Shown in pieces: positions 19,498 through 28,664 of a stretch of 64,000 nt of DNA (position 1 is the first letter of the stretch; every line of letters begins with the position of its first letter). Location of the stretch: assembly GCA_028285415.1 (NCBI GenBank), contig JANQPF010000023.1:1-64000 (forward strand), given 5' to 3'. The position numbers and the translations under genes are program-made. The DNA comes from Pseudomonadales bacterium (lineage in GTDB: Bacteria > Pseudomonadota > Gammaproteobacteria > Pseudomonadales > Azotimanducaceae). The notes beneath the pieces were generated by a model. The model was given only the letters and a program-made list of their open reading frames with translations. It was not told where the DNA came from and searched no databases.

Positions 19498-19510
19498 AGG
19501 ACTCCTCATT

Positions 19511-19530
19511 ACAGCGCAGGGATGCGCTGT
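19511..19530. terminator. Small hairpin between convergent genes
   Basis: ACAGCGCA and TGCGCTGT form a perfect 8-bp stem with a GGGA loop, 14 bases after the subtilase stop and 20 bases before the stop of the convergent gene. No T-run follows on either strand, so it is at best a weak or factor-dependent terminator. Confidence 0.35.
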
Positions 19531-19550
19531 GCTCCTCAACCGCTCAGCGT

Positions 19551-20738
19551 CTAACCGCCGAAGAGATCGGGCCCGAGATACTCATGGCAATGAGTGCCGT
19601 CTGGGAAGATTCTGAGCACATCCGGATGAAGATCTATCCCCTCGAGGCAAAGCATCTCAGTATCGCTCCGCCAAACCCACCGCCAACCTGCAGGTGGCGG
19701 CCGGGCCGGTAATCCGGGGCTTGCAACGCCTGCGTAAATGTCCGCCAATCCCTGCAGCACGTAGTGGCTGACGTTCGCGGCAATCTCCGTGCCGATGTAG
19801 ATGTCATAGGACAGCAGATCGAGCACCTCGGAAGGAACCGGGTTGTCTTCGTCCTGTGAGGGCCACTGCAATCCGTATTGCCAGAACCGCGCATCCGAGG
19901 TCTGCCCCATCTCGACGGCCATTTCAATGATGACCGGCAGATGCTCCAGATAACCCTGTATGCGTTTCACCTGGTGCTCATATTCGTGTCCGGGCACATC
20001 GTCGCCGTATTGCGCACGATAGGCATCGATGTCCGGTATGCCAGCCTCGCCCCAGGCGGCAGCGTAGTTCGATTCGGTGATCAAAATGCGATCATAGGGT
20101 CGTTCTCCGGGTGTCATGGGCGCAAACCCCCGCTGCAGTCGCGCCACTGCCTCCCGATCGTAACGCGCAGCCGCTTCCGCCATGGCCACGTTAGACCAGC
20201 TGATCAAGATGCTATGGCCGGCCACAAAAATGATGCGTTCCATCAGCGTGGACGATTGCGTGCGAAAGCGTCGGAGGTTCTCGGTCAGCGCGGCTACAGT
20301 CTCTGTGTCAATCTCATCGTCCACCACCAGGTCATACGAGGGCCATGTTTGCACCGCTTCCAGCAGGCCAGAAACATCGTGCCCAGGTTGGTCTCTGGGA
20401 AAAGGATCTTCTCCCGCCGCGGGACCGACCGGCATGGTTTCGAAATAGGCCAGCATGTACCGCCAGTAGGCTGGGTTGTTCGGCATACCGCCGAGCGCTT
20501 GCAGCCGATTGTGCCGTAGATAGTCGATGCAGGTCCGCATCGATCTGCCGGTGCATGCGGACTGCAGTTCCGCGTGGCGCTCTTTGTCCTCGCCCGACTC
20601 TGACAGATACGGCGACGTGCCGTTGAATTGCGCAAGCTGAGCGCGTGCCGCGTTAAGCGCCGCGTCGTCGGGCACGTCCGCCGTCGCGTGCGCCTGGAGG
20701 CTCAGCGCCAGCAGCAAGCATCCAAACCTGAGATACAT
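19551..20738 (-). CDS. exported hypothetical protein
   Basis: 395 residues. Seen: signal peptide MYLRFGCLLLALSLQAHATA, then a mostly helical soluble protein with paired cysteines (ACTGRSMRTC and CLEG...CHEY near the C-terminus) and no recognisable catalytic motif. Its 36-base gap to the DUF2461 gene upstream suggests that both may be on one transcript. I do not recognise the family. Inferred: periplasmic or secreted, folded with disulfides. Confidence 0.7.
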   Translation of the reverse strand: MYLRFGCLLLALSLQAHATADVPDDAALNAARAQLAQFNGTSPYLSESGEDKERHAELQSACTGRSMRTCIDYLRHNRLQALGGMPNNPAYWRYMLAYFETMPVGPAAGEDPFPRDQPGHDVSGLLEAVQTWPSYDLVVDDEIDTETVAALTENLRRFRTQSSTLMERIIFVAGHSILISWSNVAMAEAAARYDREAVARLQRGFAPMTPGERPYDRILITESNYAAAWGEAGIPDIDAYRAQYGDDVPGHEYEHQVKRIQGYLEHLPVIIEMAVEMGQTSDARFWQYGLQWPSQDEDNPVPSEVLDLLSYDIYIGTEIAANVSHYVLQGLADIYAGVASPGLPARPPPAGWRWVWRSDTEMLCLEGIDLHPDVLRIFPDGTHCHEYLGPDLFGG

Positions 20739-20774
20739 CCGATTCGTCCCCGTGGCGTGCCGATCATTCTGCCA

Positions 20775-21464
20775 CTAATACGGCACTTCCACCGCATCGC
20801 AGAGAAACTGCATGAAGGGGCTTGCCTGCTTGAAGCGGCGTGCCACGCTCGCCACGAACTGCGGCGAGGTGATCTCGTCTTTGCCAAACTGCGTCACCGC
20901 AATGAAATCTTTGCGCTTGAGATCGGTGATGAGCGGATGCTCCGCGTCGTACCCTTTGGGCGGACGTTTCAGCGACTCACCCTGGAGCTCAAAATTGGCT
21001 TTGAACGTGCGAGCGCCGACGGCCTTTTTCCAGGCATCGGGCTTCATGTCGATCCGCGTGCGGATACCCGCGAGCGCCTTCGACTCCGGATGCCACAGGC
21101 CCACCCCGACGAAGCAGTTGTCCGGCTCGATGTGCATGTAAAACCCCGGGGCGTGCACGTCTTTGCCGAGCTCGTGACGGAACTGAATGCCGATGTTGGT
21201 CTTGTAGGGCGTTTTGTCTTTCGAAAACCTCGTGTCGCGGTAGACCCGCATGAGCGAGCCCCCCTGACGCTTAGGGATCGCCTCGAAGTGGTCGGATATC
21301 TTGTAGAGCCGCGGCCCCATGGTGGCGATGAAATCGAGCGCCGGCTCCAGTACCAGCGCCTCGTAACGCGGTTTGTGTTCGGCGAACCACTCGCGGTTGT
21401 TGTTGCGCTCGAGCTCCTTCAGAAACTTCAGCGTCTTCGGATCAAATCCCTTGAATTCAGGCAT
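20775..21464 (-). CDS. DUF2461 family protein
   Basis: 229 residues from the ATG at 21464 with AAGGAGAAG before it. Seen: FKGFDPKTLKFLKELERNNN, EWFAEHKPRYEALVLEP, RVYRDTRFSKDKTPYKTNIG and GFYMHIEPDN. Known: these are the conserved blocks of DUF2461 (TIGR02453), a widespread cytoplasmic family with no established function. Normal length and no defects. It is separated from the upstream selenoprotein operon by a hairpin terminator. Confidence 0.9.
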   Translation of the reverse strand: MPEFKGFDPKTLKFLKELERNNNREWFAEHKPRYEALVLEPALDFIATMGPRLYKISDHFEAIPKRQGGSLMRVYRDTRFSKDKTPYKTNIGIQFRHELGKDVHAPGFYMHIEPDNCFVGVGLWHPESKALAGIRTRIDMKPDAWKKAVGARTFKANFELQGESLKRPPKGYDAEHPLITDLKRKDFIAVTQFGKDEITSPQFVASVARRFKQASPFMQFLCDAVEVPY

Positions 21465-21611
21465 GTCTTCTCCTTCGGGCTACACACATGAGTATGACGA
21501 ACGAAAGGCCACGAATCAGACAGCATTTCGCGCGGCAATTTGTGCGCGTATCCCTGCGTGACGTGCCGCCGTGATGGGATCTACTCCAGACGATGGCTGC
21601 CCCCAGGAGGT

Positions 21612-21662
21612 AAAAGCAGACCGAACGGCCCGGGTGGCGCGCCGCTCCGGGGGCGTTCGGTC
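21612..21662 (-). terminator. Rho-independent terminator of the UGSC operon
   Basis: GACCGAACG at 21619-21627 pairs with CGTTCGGTC at 21654-21662, and the stem is extended by GC-rich pairing. Read on the minus strand it is followed by TGCTTTTACC. It lies 28 bases after the stop of the UGSC gene and closes that operon. Confidence 0.65.
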
Positions 21663-21689
21663 AGCTGACCGCGCGGGCGATCGACGCCT

Positions 21690-22211
21690 TCAGGTCGATC
21701 GCAGCGCTCCGATCACCTGTTCGACGACTGCATCTGCCTTGGCGCGCATCTCATCGTCGGTGGCATCCTGAATGGGATGAGCGACGAAAACCCGCTGTGC
21801 ATCGGTCATACCCAGCGCCGCAGCCTGAGTTTGCGCGGCGTCGACAAACTCGGTCGATGCAATCGAAACCGCAGGCGTACCCTGAATCTCAAACCATACC
21901 GTGTCATGCAAACTGCACGTGGTACAGGAGCCTCAGTCGGCAAGCGCCTCGATGACAAAATCGTTGTCCGCCTGAATCTGCTGACGCAGGTCTTCCGGGG
22001 CGGGCTTGGTGAACGTCGGCTTGGCGTAGCGGTTGAAGGTGACGCCGGGCAGACGCTCCGTCAGCAGCTCTTCGAGCCGGTCGATCAGCACGTTGCCGCG
22101 GGGCTTGGAGATATCCAGAAACGCAACGTTTCCGGTAATTTCCGCCGGCCGCGGCGTGATGGTGCGTGTCACGGGCACACGCTCATCCGTCGGGTCCAGA
22201 ATGGTTGGCAT
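21690..22211 (-). CDS. UGSC-motif selenoprotein (in-frame UGA read as selenocysteine)
   Basis: 173 residues from the ATG at 22211 (GAGGAG upstream) if the TGA at 21933-21935 is read as Sec93. Seen: both sides of the TGA are in one frame and fit one protein: FVIEALAD-U-GSCTTCSLHD then VWFEIQGTPAVSIASTEF. Taken as a stop, the gene would lose its conserved C-terminal half. Known: a family with exactly a UGSC motif is described as '(seleno)protein' in bacteria, with Sec or Cys at the first position; Sec-x-x-Cys pairs act as redox centres. Inferred: thiol/selenol redox enzyme, paired with the upstream thioredoxin fusion. SelA/B/C/D are not in this window. Confidence 0.87.
21897..21924 (-). promoter_or_regulatory. 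Candidate bacterial SECIS hairpin
   Basis: In the mRNA, UACC pairs with GGUA outside and CGUGCA with UGCAUG inside (one G-U pair), with a GUU apical loop whose G is 20 bases after the UGA. Known: bacterial SECIS elements are short stem-loops right after the UGA with a G at the start of the apical loop at about this distance. The fit supports Sec insertion. Confidence 0.6.
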
Positions 22212-22242
22212 AGCCACTCCTCTTTCGTTGAAACAGTTCGGG

Positions 22243-23811
22243 TCAAAGCTCGTCGATCTTACGCGACACGGAGATCGAGCCGATTTCTCCGGTCGCCCAG
22301 CCGTGGAACGCGCCGGAAAATTTCCCGGCCTCCGAGCCCGCCACGACAATGTGAATGTCTTCGTCCGTGCGGAACTTGGGCAGGCGCTTGTCGAGCGCCT
22401 CTTCGTCCATGTTCGCCGCCATCTCCTGCTTGAATCCCGCGCCGGATACATCGTCCGCAACGAGATCGCGAATGGGTCGCGCCGTGACTTCCTGGATGCG
22501 CCGGCGCAGATCCGCCTTCGTATAACCATCGCGCATCAGGGTGTCCACATGTTCCGGGACAACCACGAGCAGGCAGTCGGTTGCGTAGTGCGCCTTGGGA
22601 TTAAACGCCGCTTCGAGACAGAGCCCCATGGTACCGGCAAGCTGACCGGCCGAGCGTGATTCCTGATCGACTATCAGCGTAGGTCCGCTTGTCATTGTGA
22701 ACACTGTCACCACGGAGTCTTCCGCCTCGAATCCCCGCTCGACGTGAAGCGGTGTCCACGGATTGCGCTCTTCCCACTCCGCAAAACAGAGCGTGAACTT
22801 CATCGGGTTGCCAAGCGTCGAGCGTTCGGTGCCGCCCGGCTCGGCACCGCCGACGTTGCGAATCAGGAGACGTACCGCACGGCCGATGGTGGCGTTGGCT
22901 CGATTACCCTGCCCCAGCGCGCCGAGCTTCATGTTCATGCCAATCTTCTCGCGCACGGGGCCGTTCACGACGACTACCGGACTGGCTCCCATGGTGGTCG
23001 CCATGACGCCGTGGATGTTGTACTCGTCCGTGCAGATCGCCTGCACAATCGTGTTGATGACGGGCATGTATTCAGGTTTGCAGCCGGCCATGACGGCGTT
23101 AATGGCCGCTTTCTCGACGGTCACCTCCCCCATGTTCGGCGGCATGACGGCCAGCACCTCCTGTGGATCGCGGCGGGTGCCCGCCAGCATGCGCATCACC
23201 CGTTCCGGGGTGGGCGGGACCAGGGGCAGCCCGTCGGAGAAACCCTGGTCGAACATGAATTCGAATTCGTCGTCCTGCGTCCCAATGTCGATACGCCGCG
23301 CTCTGAGCGGGCTGTTTTCGGATTCCGCGCGCAGGCGCTCGGAAATTGCGGGATCTACGGACTTCGAGCCGCAGCCCGGGCGCCATTCCGGCAGCGCGTC
23401 CCAATCGACATCCGCGCTGCCACCAAGCTCGTCCGCCAAAGCCCGCCACTCGTCACGCACGAAGCCGATGAGCGTGCGCCGAGGCGCGCCGTCGGCGTCG
23501 GACCAGAAGAGCGTCGGCACGGTGTCAATGTCACTGGCAAACGAGACTTTCAGATCAGAATCGTCCAGTAGCGGCTGCGGCGGCGAGAATTCCGTCTCGA
23601 GGATCTCGTTACCCTCCGCGGTCTGACCCACGATATGGACGTCGAGTGCGGCCCCGAGCGTGCGCTGCAGGGCGCAGAGCACCGGCATCACTTCTCTGCA
23701 GGTCGGACAGTCTTCCTTGACGAAACAGACAAGGCTCTCGCGCCCGGATGGGAAGCTGATGTCCGTGCCGGCCGAGTTGGATAATGAGAACGGCGGTACC
23801 GCCAGGCCCAT
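22243..23811 (-). CDS. thioredoxin-like domain fused to a conserved UGSC-associated domain
   Basis: 522 residues, ATG at 23811 with GGGGAG before it. Seen: an N-terminal thioredoxin/AhpC-like domain (about 1-140) with CPTC in VKEDCPTCREVMP, then a linker and a long conserved region (about 180-520) with FSDGLPLVPPTPERVMRMLA, AGCKPEYMPV, MGASPVVVVNGP and GNRANATIGRAVRLL. I cannot place the second domain in a named enzyme family, but have seen it near UGSC proteins. Inferred: the CxxC domain reduces or couples to the selenoprotein encoded 31 bases downstream. No signal peptide, so cytoplasmic. Confidence 0.75.
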   Translation of the reverse strand: MGLAVPPFSLSNSAGTDISFPSGRESLVCFVKEDCPTCREVMPVLCALQRTLGAALDVHIVGQTAEGNEILETEFSPPQPLLDDSDLKVSFASDIDTVPTLFWSDADGAPRRTLIGFVRDEWRALADELGGSADVDWDALPEWRPGCGSKSVDPAISERLRAESENSPLRARRIDIGTQDDEFEFMFDQGFSDGLPLVPPTPERVMRMLAGTRRDPQEVLAVMPPNMGEVTVEKAAINAVMAGCKPEYMPVINTIVQAICTDEYNIHGVMATTMGASPVVVVNGPVREKIGMNMKLGALGQGNRANATIGRAVRLLIRNVGGAEPGGTERSTLGNPMKFTLCFAEWEERNPWTPLHVERGFEAEDSVVTVFTMTSGPTLIVDQESRSAGQLAGTMGLCLEAAFNPKAHYATDCLLVVVPEHVDTLMRDGYTKADLRRRIQEVTARPIRDLVADDVSGAGFKQEMAANMDEEALDKRLPKFRTDEDIHIVVAGSEAGKFSGAFHGWATGEIGSISVSRKIDEL

Positions 23812-23928
23812 AAAATTTCTCCCCAGAATCTGACCCCGCGCGGTAAATTTGCACGGGCGTCTCGCTTGAGTTCTCTAGTCTATAACGAGTAGCATTTTTC
23901 TTTTAAGCATTTGCTGTGAGGAATTATT

Positions 23929-25113
23929 GTGGGTGAAGTAGCTGAATTCCGCGCTGAAGTCGCCGCCTGGTTGCAAGACAACTGCCCTGAAGGCGCGCGT
24001 GGCCCGGGCGAGATCCCCAACGGATCATCAAAAATCGAGCTGGAGCCGGATACCAAACGGTGGCTCGAAGCCTGCGTCGAGCGCGGTTATACCGCACCCA
24101 CCTGGCCTACCGAATACGGCGGCGGGGGCTTGAGCCCGCAGTTTGCCAAGGTCCTCTACGAAGAGATGGCGGCCATCAAAGCGCGCTCGCCGCTGGTAGG
24201 TATGGGCACCGCAATGATTGGGCCGACGCTCCTGGAATACGGCACGGAAGAACAGAAACAGCGCCACATTCCGGGCATTGTGCGCGGCGAGGTGCAGTGG
24301 TGTCAGGGCTATTCCGAGCCGAACGCAGGCTCAGACCTGGCCGCCTTGATGACCAAGGCGGAAGACAACGGCGATCACTACGTCATCAACGGACAGAAGA
24401 TCTGGACGTCAGGTGCCGCCACCGCCGACTGGATGTTCATTCTGGTGCGCACCGACCCCGACGCGCCCAAGCACGAAGGGATCAGCTTCATGCTGCTCAC
24501 GATGGATCAGCCGGGCGTGACCACCAAACCGATCCGCCTCATCTCCGGATCTTCGCCTTTCTGCGAGACGTTTTTCGACGATGCCATTGCACAGAAGGAA
24601 GATCTGGTCGGGGAGCTCAACAAAGGCTGGACCGTCGGCAAACGTCTGCTGCAGTTCGAGCGTTCCGGCATCGGCGGACTGACCGGCGGCGCCCGCGTTG
24701 CCGATCCCAGCAAGTCCCTCATCAAAGCGGCCAAAAACTACGTTGGTGAAGCGGACAACGGCACCATCGCGGACGACGATCTGCGCAACGATGTGCTCGA
24801 CCTCAACATGCAGCGCACGGCGTTGAATCTCACCGCCAAGCGTGTGAACGAAGAGACCAAATCCGGGACGCCGGGCGCGGCGACGAGCATCTTCAAGATC
24901 GTCGGCGCCACGCTACAGCGCGACACCGCGGATCTGAAGCGCGAACTGATGGGATTCAGAGGCCTCGGCGCCCACGAGGAAATCGGCTTTACCGCCGATG
25001 AGCTCAAAGCGACCGAAGAGTTCCTGCATCTCAGAACCACCACAATTTACGGTGGCAGCAGTGAAATCCAGGCAAACATCATCGCCAAGCGCGTGCTGGG
25101 GTTGCCGGAGTAA
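23929..25113 (+). CDS. acyl-CoA dehydrogenase
   Basis: 394 residues from a GTG at 23929 with TGAGGA upstream. Seen: N-terminal helical domain, QGYSEPNAGSDLAAL and INGQKIWTSGA of the beta domain, GFRGLGAHEE and IYGGSSEIQANIIAKRVLG at the C-terminus. Known: FAD-dependent desaturation of acyl-CoA thioesters. Odd: the site of the catalytic Glu in medium-chain enzymes is Gly in YGGSS, so the base must lie elsewhere, as in isovaleryl/long-chain types. Inferred: beta-oxidation of an unusual acyl group; divergent from the selenoprotein operon and followed by a TauD dioxygenase. Confidence 0.9.
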   Translation: MGEVAEFRAEVAAWLQDNCPEGARGPGEIPNGSSKIELEPDTKRWLEACVERGYTAPTWPTEYGGGGLSPQFAKVLYEEMAAIKARSPLVGMGTAMIGPTLLEYGTEEQKQRHIPGIVRGEVQWCQGYSEPNAGSDLAALMTKAEDNGDHYVINGQKIWTSGAATADWMFILVRTDPDAPKHEGISFMLLTMDQPGVTTKPIRLISGSSPFCETFFDDAIAQKEDLVGELNKGWTVGKRLLQFERSGIGGLTGGARVADPSKSLIKAAKNYVGEADNGTIADDDLRNDVLDLNMQRTALNLTAKRVNEETKSGTPGAATSIFKIVGATLQRDTADLKRELMGFRGLGAHEEIGFTADELKATEEFLHLRTTTIYGGSSEIQANIIAKRVLGLPE

Positions 25114-25137
25114 CGACAAGCAAGAGAGGGGATCAGC

Positions 25138-25983
25138 ATGGCAGTCATTGACGGGTTCGAAACCATCGGCGTCGACAGCCTGACGCCGCATATCGGCGCG
25201 GAGATCGACGGGGTTGATCTGTCGCAGCCGCTCTCCAACGAGCAGTTCAGTGAGATCTACCAGGCCTGGCTCGACTGGAAAGTCCTGGTGTTCCGCGATC
25301 AGGTGATTGAGCCTGAGCATCACAAGACTTTTGCGCGCAAGTTCGGATCGCTGCACGTGCACCCGATGCAGCACAGCTACGGCGGTGACCCGGAAATCCT
25401 GCGGATCAAAACCACCAAAGATTCCGCCTATACCGCCGGCAACGGCTGGCATACCGATGTCACGTGCGACGAAATTCCACCGCTCGGCTCGATGCTTTAC
25501 ATCAAGGAAACGCCGGCAAGCGGCGGCGGAGATACGTTGTACGCCGACATGTATCTCGCCTACGAGCTCCTGAGCGATACGATGAAAGACATTCTGGATG
25601 GCCTGGTGGCGGTCCACGATGGGGCCATCCCGTACCTCGGTAACTACCGGGTAGCACCGCCGGACGGCGAAAAGTACCCGCGCAACGAGCACCCGATGGT
25701 CACCCGACATCCGGAGACCGGCAACAAAATCCTCTACGTGAACAGCGGCTTCACCTCACACATCAAAGGCATGAATCCGTGGGAAAGCCGCGCGATCCTG
25801 CATGCGCTCTACGATCACATTGCCAAGACGCCGCGGCTGACCTGTCGCGTGGAATGGCGTCCGAACACGCTCACGTTCTGGGATAACCGCTGCACGCAGC
25901 ATCACGCCATCTGGGATTACTGGCCGGACAGCCGCTACGGTGAACGCGTGTCCATCCTGGGTAACGAACGCCCCGCAGCCTGA
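25138..25983 (+). CDS. TauD/TfdA family dioxygenase
   Basis: 281 residues. Seen: DGVDLSQPLSNEQ, HGD-like iron site His105-x-Asp107 in GWHTDVTCDE, distal His255 in DNRCTQHHAIWDY and the arginine in YGERVSILG. Known: Fe(II)/2-oxoglutarate hydroxylase of the taurine/2,4-D type; the QHHAIWDYWP ending resembles the TfdA/alkylsulfatase side. Inferred: oxidises a small acid or sulfonate/ether, in one unit with the acyl-CoA dehydrogenase (24 bases upstream) and esterase (9 bases downstream). Confidence 0.9.
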   Translation: MAVIDGFETIGVDSLTPHIGAEIDGVDLSQPLSNEQFSEIYQAWLDWKVLVFRDQVIEPEHHKTFARKFGSLHVHPMQHSYGGDPEILRIKTTKDSAYTAGNGWHTDVTCDEIPPLGSMLYIKETPASGGGDTLYADMYLAYELLSDTMKDILDGLVAVHDGAIPYLGNYRVAPPDGEKYPRNEHPMVTRHPETGNKILYVNSGFTSHIKGMNPWESRAILHALYDHIAKTPRLTCRVEWRPNTLTFWDNRCTQHHAIWDYWPDSRYGERVSILGNERPAA

Positions 25984-25992
25984 CCGCTACCG

Positions 25993-26877
25993 ATGAACAT
26001 CGACCGGGCCGTCCGCGAAGTGGTGGGCTGGCTGGGCATCCACGACGACCCCGATACCGTGCCGACCATCCGGCGTGCCTTCAACGCCGTCGCGGGCCTG
26101 CAGGACAACACCGCACCCGATGATATCGAGCACACTTCCGCCGTGCCCTACAAGCTTGTCGGGGATGCCGAGCTCACGCTCGACCTGATCAAACCCCGAG
26201 GGTCAGAGTCGCTGCCCGTGCTGGTCTATTGTCACGGCGGCGCCTGGATTGCCGGTTCACCGGCGACCCATTTTCAGCTGACGTGCCGGCTCGCGGCGCA
26301 GGGATTTCTCGTCATGAGCGTGGACTACCGGCTCGCGCCCGAATATCCGTTCCCGGCCGCTTACGAAGATTGTCTCGATGCCGTGAAGTTTGCCGTGGAG
26401 AAGGCCCACGCCTGGGGAGGTGATACCGCTCAGTTGGTCCTCGCCGGAGACTCGGCCGGCGCCAACCTCAGCGCCGCGGTCGCCGCGCACTGGCAGGACG
26501 CTGACGTACCCATCCGCGCCATTGGCCTCCTGTACGGCGTTTTCGATTTCTCGCGCTTCGACCCGGACGGCATCACCGGGCTCCTGGTGGACGCCTATCT
26601 CGACGGGCAGTCGAACCTCATCGACGATGCGCGTGTCAGTCCCCTGCAGCGCGCGACACACCTGCCCCCGGCGCACATTGCGATCGGTGATGCCGATGAT
26701 CTTCTGGAAGATTCCGAAGCGCTCCGGGCATCGCTCGCCCGCGCCGGCAAGGTGCACGACTATCACGTGTATGAGGACATGCCACACGCGTTTGCGCAGA
26801 TGGACTTTCTGCCGGAAGCGGACGAATGCGTGCGGCGCATGGCCAACTTCTTCAAAGCGGTGCTCGTCAACCGCTGA
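25993..26877 (+). CDS. alpha/beta hydrolase, HSL-type esterase
   Basis: 294 residues. Seen: HGGAW oxyanion motif (81-85), SVDYRLAPEYPFPAAYEDC, nucleophile Ser154 in GDSAGAN, Asp in IGDADDLLEDSE and His in DMPHAFAQ. Known: hormone-sensitive-lipase/Aes family carboxylesterases with the HGG and GDSAG motifs. Inferred: cytoplasmic hydrolysis of a short-chain ester, third gene of the unit with the acyl-CoA dehydrogenase and TauD enzyme. Confidence 0.9.
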   Translation: MNIDRAVREVVGWLGIHDDPDTVPTIRRAFNAVAGLQDNTAPDDIEHTSAVPYKLVGDAELTLDLIKPRGSESLPVLVYCHGGAWIAGSPATHFQLTCRLAAQGFLVMSVDYRLAPEYPFPAAYEDCLDAVKFAVEKAHAWGGDTAQLVLAGDSAGANLSAAVAAHWQDADVPIRAIGLLYGVFDFSRFDPDGITGLLVDAYLDGQSNLIDDARVSPLQRATHLPPAHIAIGDADDLLEDSEALRASLARAGKVHDYHVYEDMPHAFAQMDFLPEADECVRRMANFFKAVLVNR

Positions 26878-26981
26878 ACCGCCACAGATGTCGACTGGCG
26901 CACGTTTCCTGCAGTCAATCGGTCACCGCGGCGATTCTCACCTACGCTTAAGGATCACAAGCAGTCACAGTGAGACATCCC

Positions 26982-27101
26982 ATGGACCAGTCCAACCACA
27001 GCATCAGCGATGCGGCCATCATCAAGCACATGACCTACGTCGGGCTCGCTGTATTTGCCACTGCCCTGGCCATCGCCTGGGTCGCAAACGCCGTCGCGTA
27101 G
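26982..27101 (+). CDS. 39-residue single-span membrane peptide
   Basis: ATG at 26982, TAG at 27099-27101. A polar N-terminus (MDQSNHSISDAAIIKHMTY) is followed by one hydrophobic helix (GLAVFATALAIAWVANAV). It fills a gap between genes and keeps good codon use, which supports coding, but the ribosome site is weak. Function unknown; its reverse neighbour, the symporter, stops two bases away. Confidence 0.5.
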   Translation: MDQSNHSISDAAIIKHMTYVGLAVFATALAIAWVANAVA

Positions 27102-27102
27102 C

Positions 27103-28557
27103 TCAAGCAGGCGCAGATTCTCTCAGCTTCGCCTGTATCTGCGTCAGCTTCTCGCGGTTCAGCCGATACCCGAACAGGCACAGAATGCCGGGTATGGCCA
27201 GCAGCGAAACGACGGGGCCCGCCCAGACACCCAGATGATAGATTGTGTCGGGTGCTATGTCGGCGGCCGTGCGCACCGCTTCACCCGTCGGCCAGCTGAT
27301 GTACTCGAGAATCAGGCCGGCGCCAAAAGAACCGAGCGCTGCTGAACACTTGTTCGCAAACGCGGACGCGCCAAAAAAGACCCCTTCCTGACGGCGGCCC
27401 GTCGCCAGCTCGTTCTCGTCGGCAATGTCCGCCATGGCGGTGCCGATGCCCACGACAATCTGCGCGATGCACGCGCCACCGAGAACGCCGAAGCTGATCA
27501 GAAAGAACGTGATCGCCCACGTACCCGGATCCGGTGCAACCCCGGCCATGACCAGGAGCACCGGCATCGCGTGGAAGAACATCCAGCCCACGGCACCGGC
27601 GATCATGGCATTACGTTTGTCCAGCCAGGAGAAGAGGCGCCCGGAGAACATGTAGCCCACCATGCTCGCCATGGGCACCGTCATGACGGCGGTAAAGAGC
27701 TGAAACCGATCGAGCTGCCAGAAGAACGTGAACATATAGAGGCCCGTGGCACCGGCAATGCCAAACGCAATGATGATCAGGATGAAGCCGAACATGATCC
27801 AGCGGAACGAGTCGTTTTTCATCGCTTCGATTGCTTCCAGCACCACGTCGCGGATCCGCACCCGTTCCTCGTCCGCGCGCGCCTGGGGCAGATAAGGTAT
27901 GCGACTGCGGGTGCCAAACGCGGTGATGAGAACGCTCACGGTCATCACTATGGCCAGCGTCACGGCAAACGGCGGATACGCGTCCGGGTTGAGCTGGCCG
28001 TTCGTCGGGTAGCTTTCGGTCGGCGCAAAGAAGATGCCGAAACCGGTGGCAAACACCACCAGGAACCCAACCGCGCCGAAGAAGTGGCGAATGGCAACCA
28101 GAACGGTGCGCTCGTCATAGTTCTGCGAAAGCTCAGCTCCCAGCGCCATGTGCGGGACCGTGTAGAGCGTCATGGACGCGCGCGTCAGCACGGTGGCGGT
28201 AAGCATCCACGCGAAGAGCCCGTACTGCCCAACCATCTCGAGGTCCACCCAGGGCGCAAAGAGCAACGCAAAGCTGATACCCAGCGGCACCGCGGACGCA
28301 TACATGAACGGGTGACGGCGTCCACGCGGACTGTGCCAGCGGTCAGAGACGCTGCCGGCTACGGGATCGGTCACGGCATCAAAGATGAGCGCAAGCGCAA
28401 TGGCGAGTCCGGCGAGATCGCCGCTCAGACCCAACACCTGGTTGTAGTAGAACATCAGGAAGTAGCCGAAGCTGCAGGTTTTTACACCCTCCGCGATCTG
28501 TCCGATGCCGAAGTTGAGCTTTACCAATCTGCCCAACGCGGGAACTGCTTGTGTCAT
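27103..28557 (-). CDS. GPH-family (MelB-like) sodium/proton:sugar-type symporter
   Basis: 484 residues. Seen: FGIGQIAEGVKTCSFGYFLMFYYNQVLGL at the start, then IFDAVTDPVAGSVSDRWHSPRGRRHP, which is the defining GPH loop, twelve membrane helices, and a central loop RIPYLPQARADEE. Known: glycoside-pentoside-hexuronide:cation symporters. Inferred: inner-membrane uptake of a sugar-like or other solute; the bacterial 'MFS' group with this sequence often sits beside catabolic genes rather than glycosidases, so the substrate is open. Confidence 0.88.
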   Translation of the reverse strand: MTQAVPALGRLVKLNFGIGQIAEGVKTCSFGYFLMFYYNQVLGLSGDLAGLAIALALIFDAVTDPVAGSVSDRWHSPRGRRHPFMYASAVPLGISFALLFAPWVDLEMVGQYGLFAWMLTATVLTRASMTLYTVPHMALGAELSQNYDERTVLVAIRHFFGAVGFLVVFATGFGIFFAPTESYPTNGQLNPDAYPPFAVTLAIVMTVSVLITAFGTRSRIPYLPQARADEERVRIRDVVLEAIEAMKNDSFRWIMFGFILIIIAFGIAGATGLYMFTFFWQLDRFQLFTAVMTVPMASMVGYMFSGRLFSWLDKRNAMIAGAVGWMFFHAMPVLLVMAGVAPDPGTWAITFFLISFGVLGGACIAQIVVGIGTAMADIADENELATGRRQEGVFFGASAFANKCSAALGSFGAGLILEYISWPTGEAVRTAADIAPDTIYHLGVWAGPVVSLLAIPGILCLFGYRLNREKLTQIQAKLRESAPA

Positions 28558-28664
28558 CCCCCTACGTTAACCCAGCAACCTGCGCGGGTCGATCTACCAT
28601 ATGGGCTCACACAACAATTGTTCGACCGCTTGTAACGCACTGAATTTGAGCGAATAGTGTCCCC

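Noticed and set aside
27571-28635. 354-codon open frame on the + strand
   Set aside because: Antisense to the GPH symporter; His/Arg/Glu-rich shadow translation.
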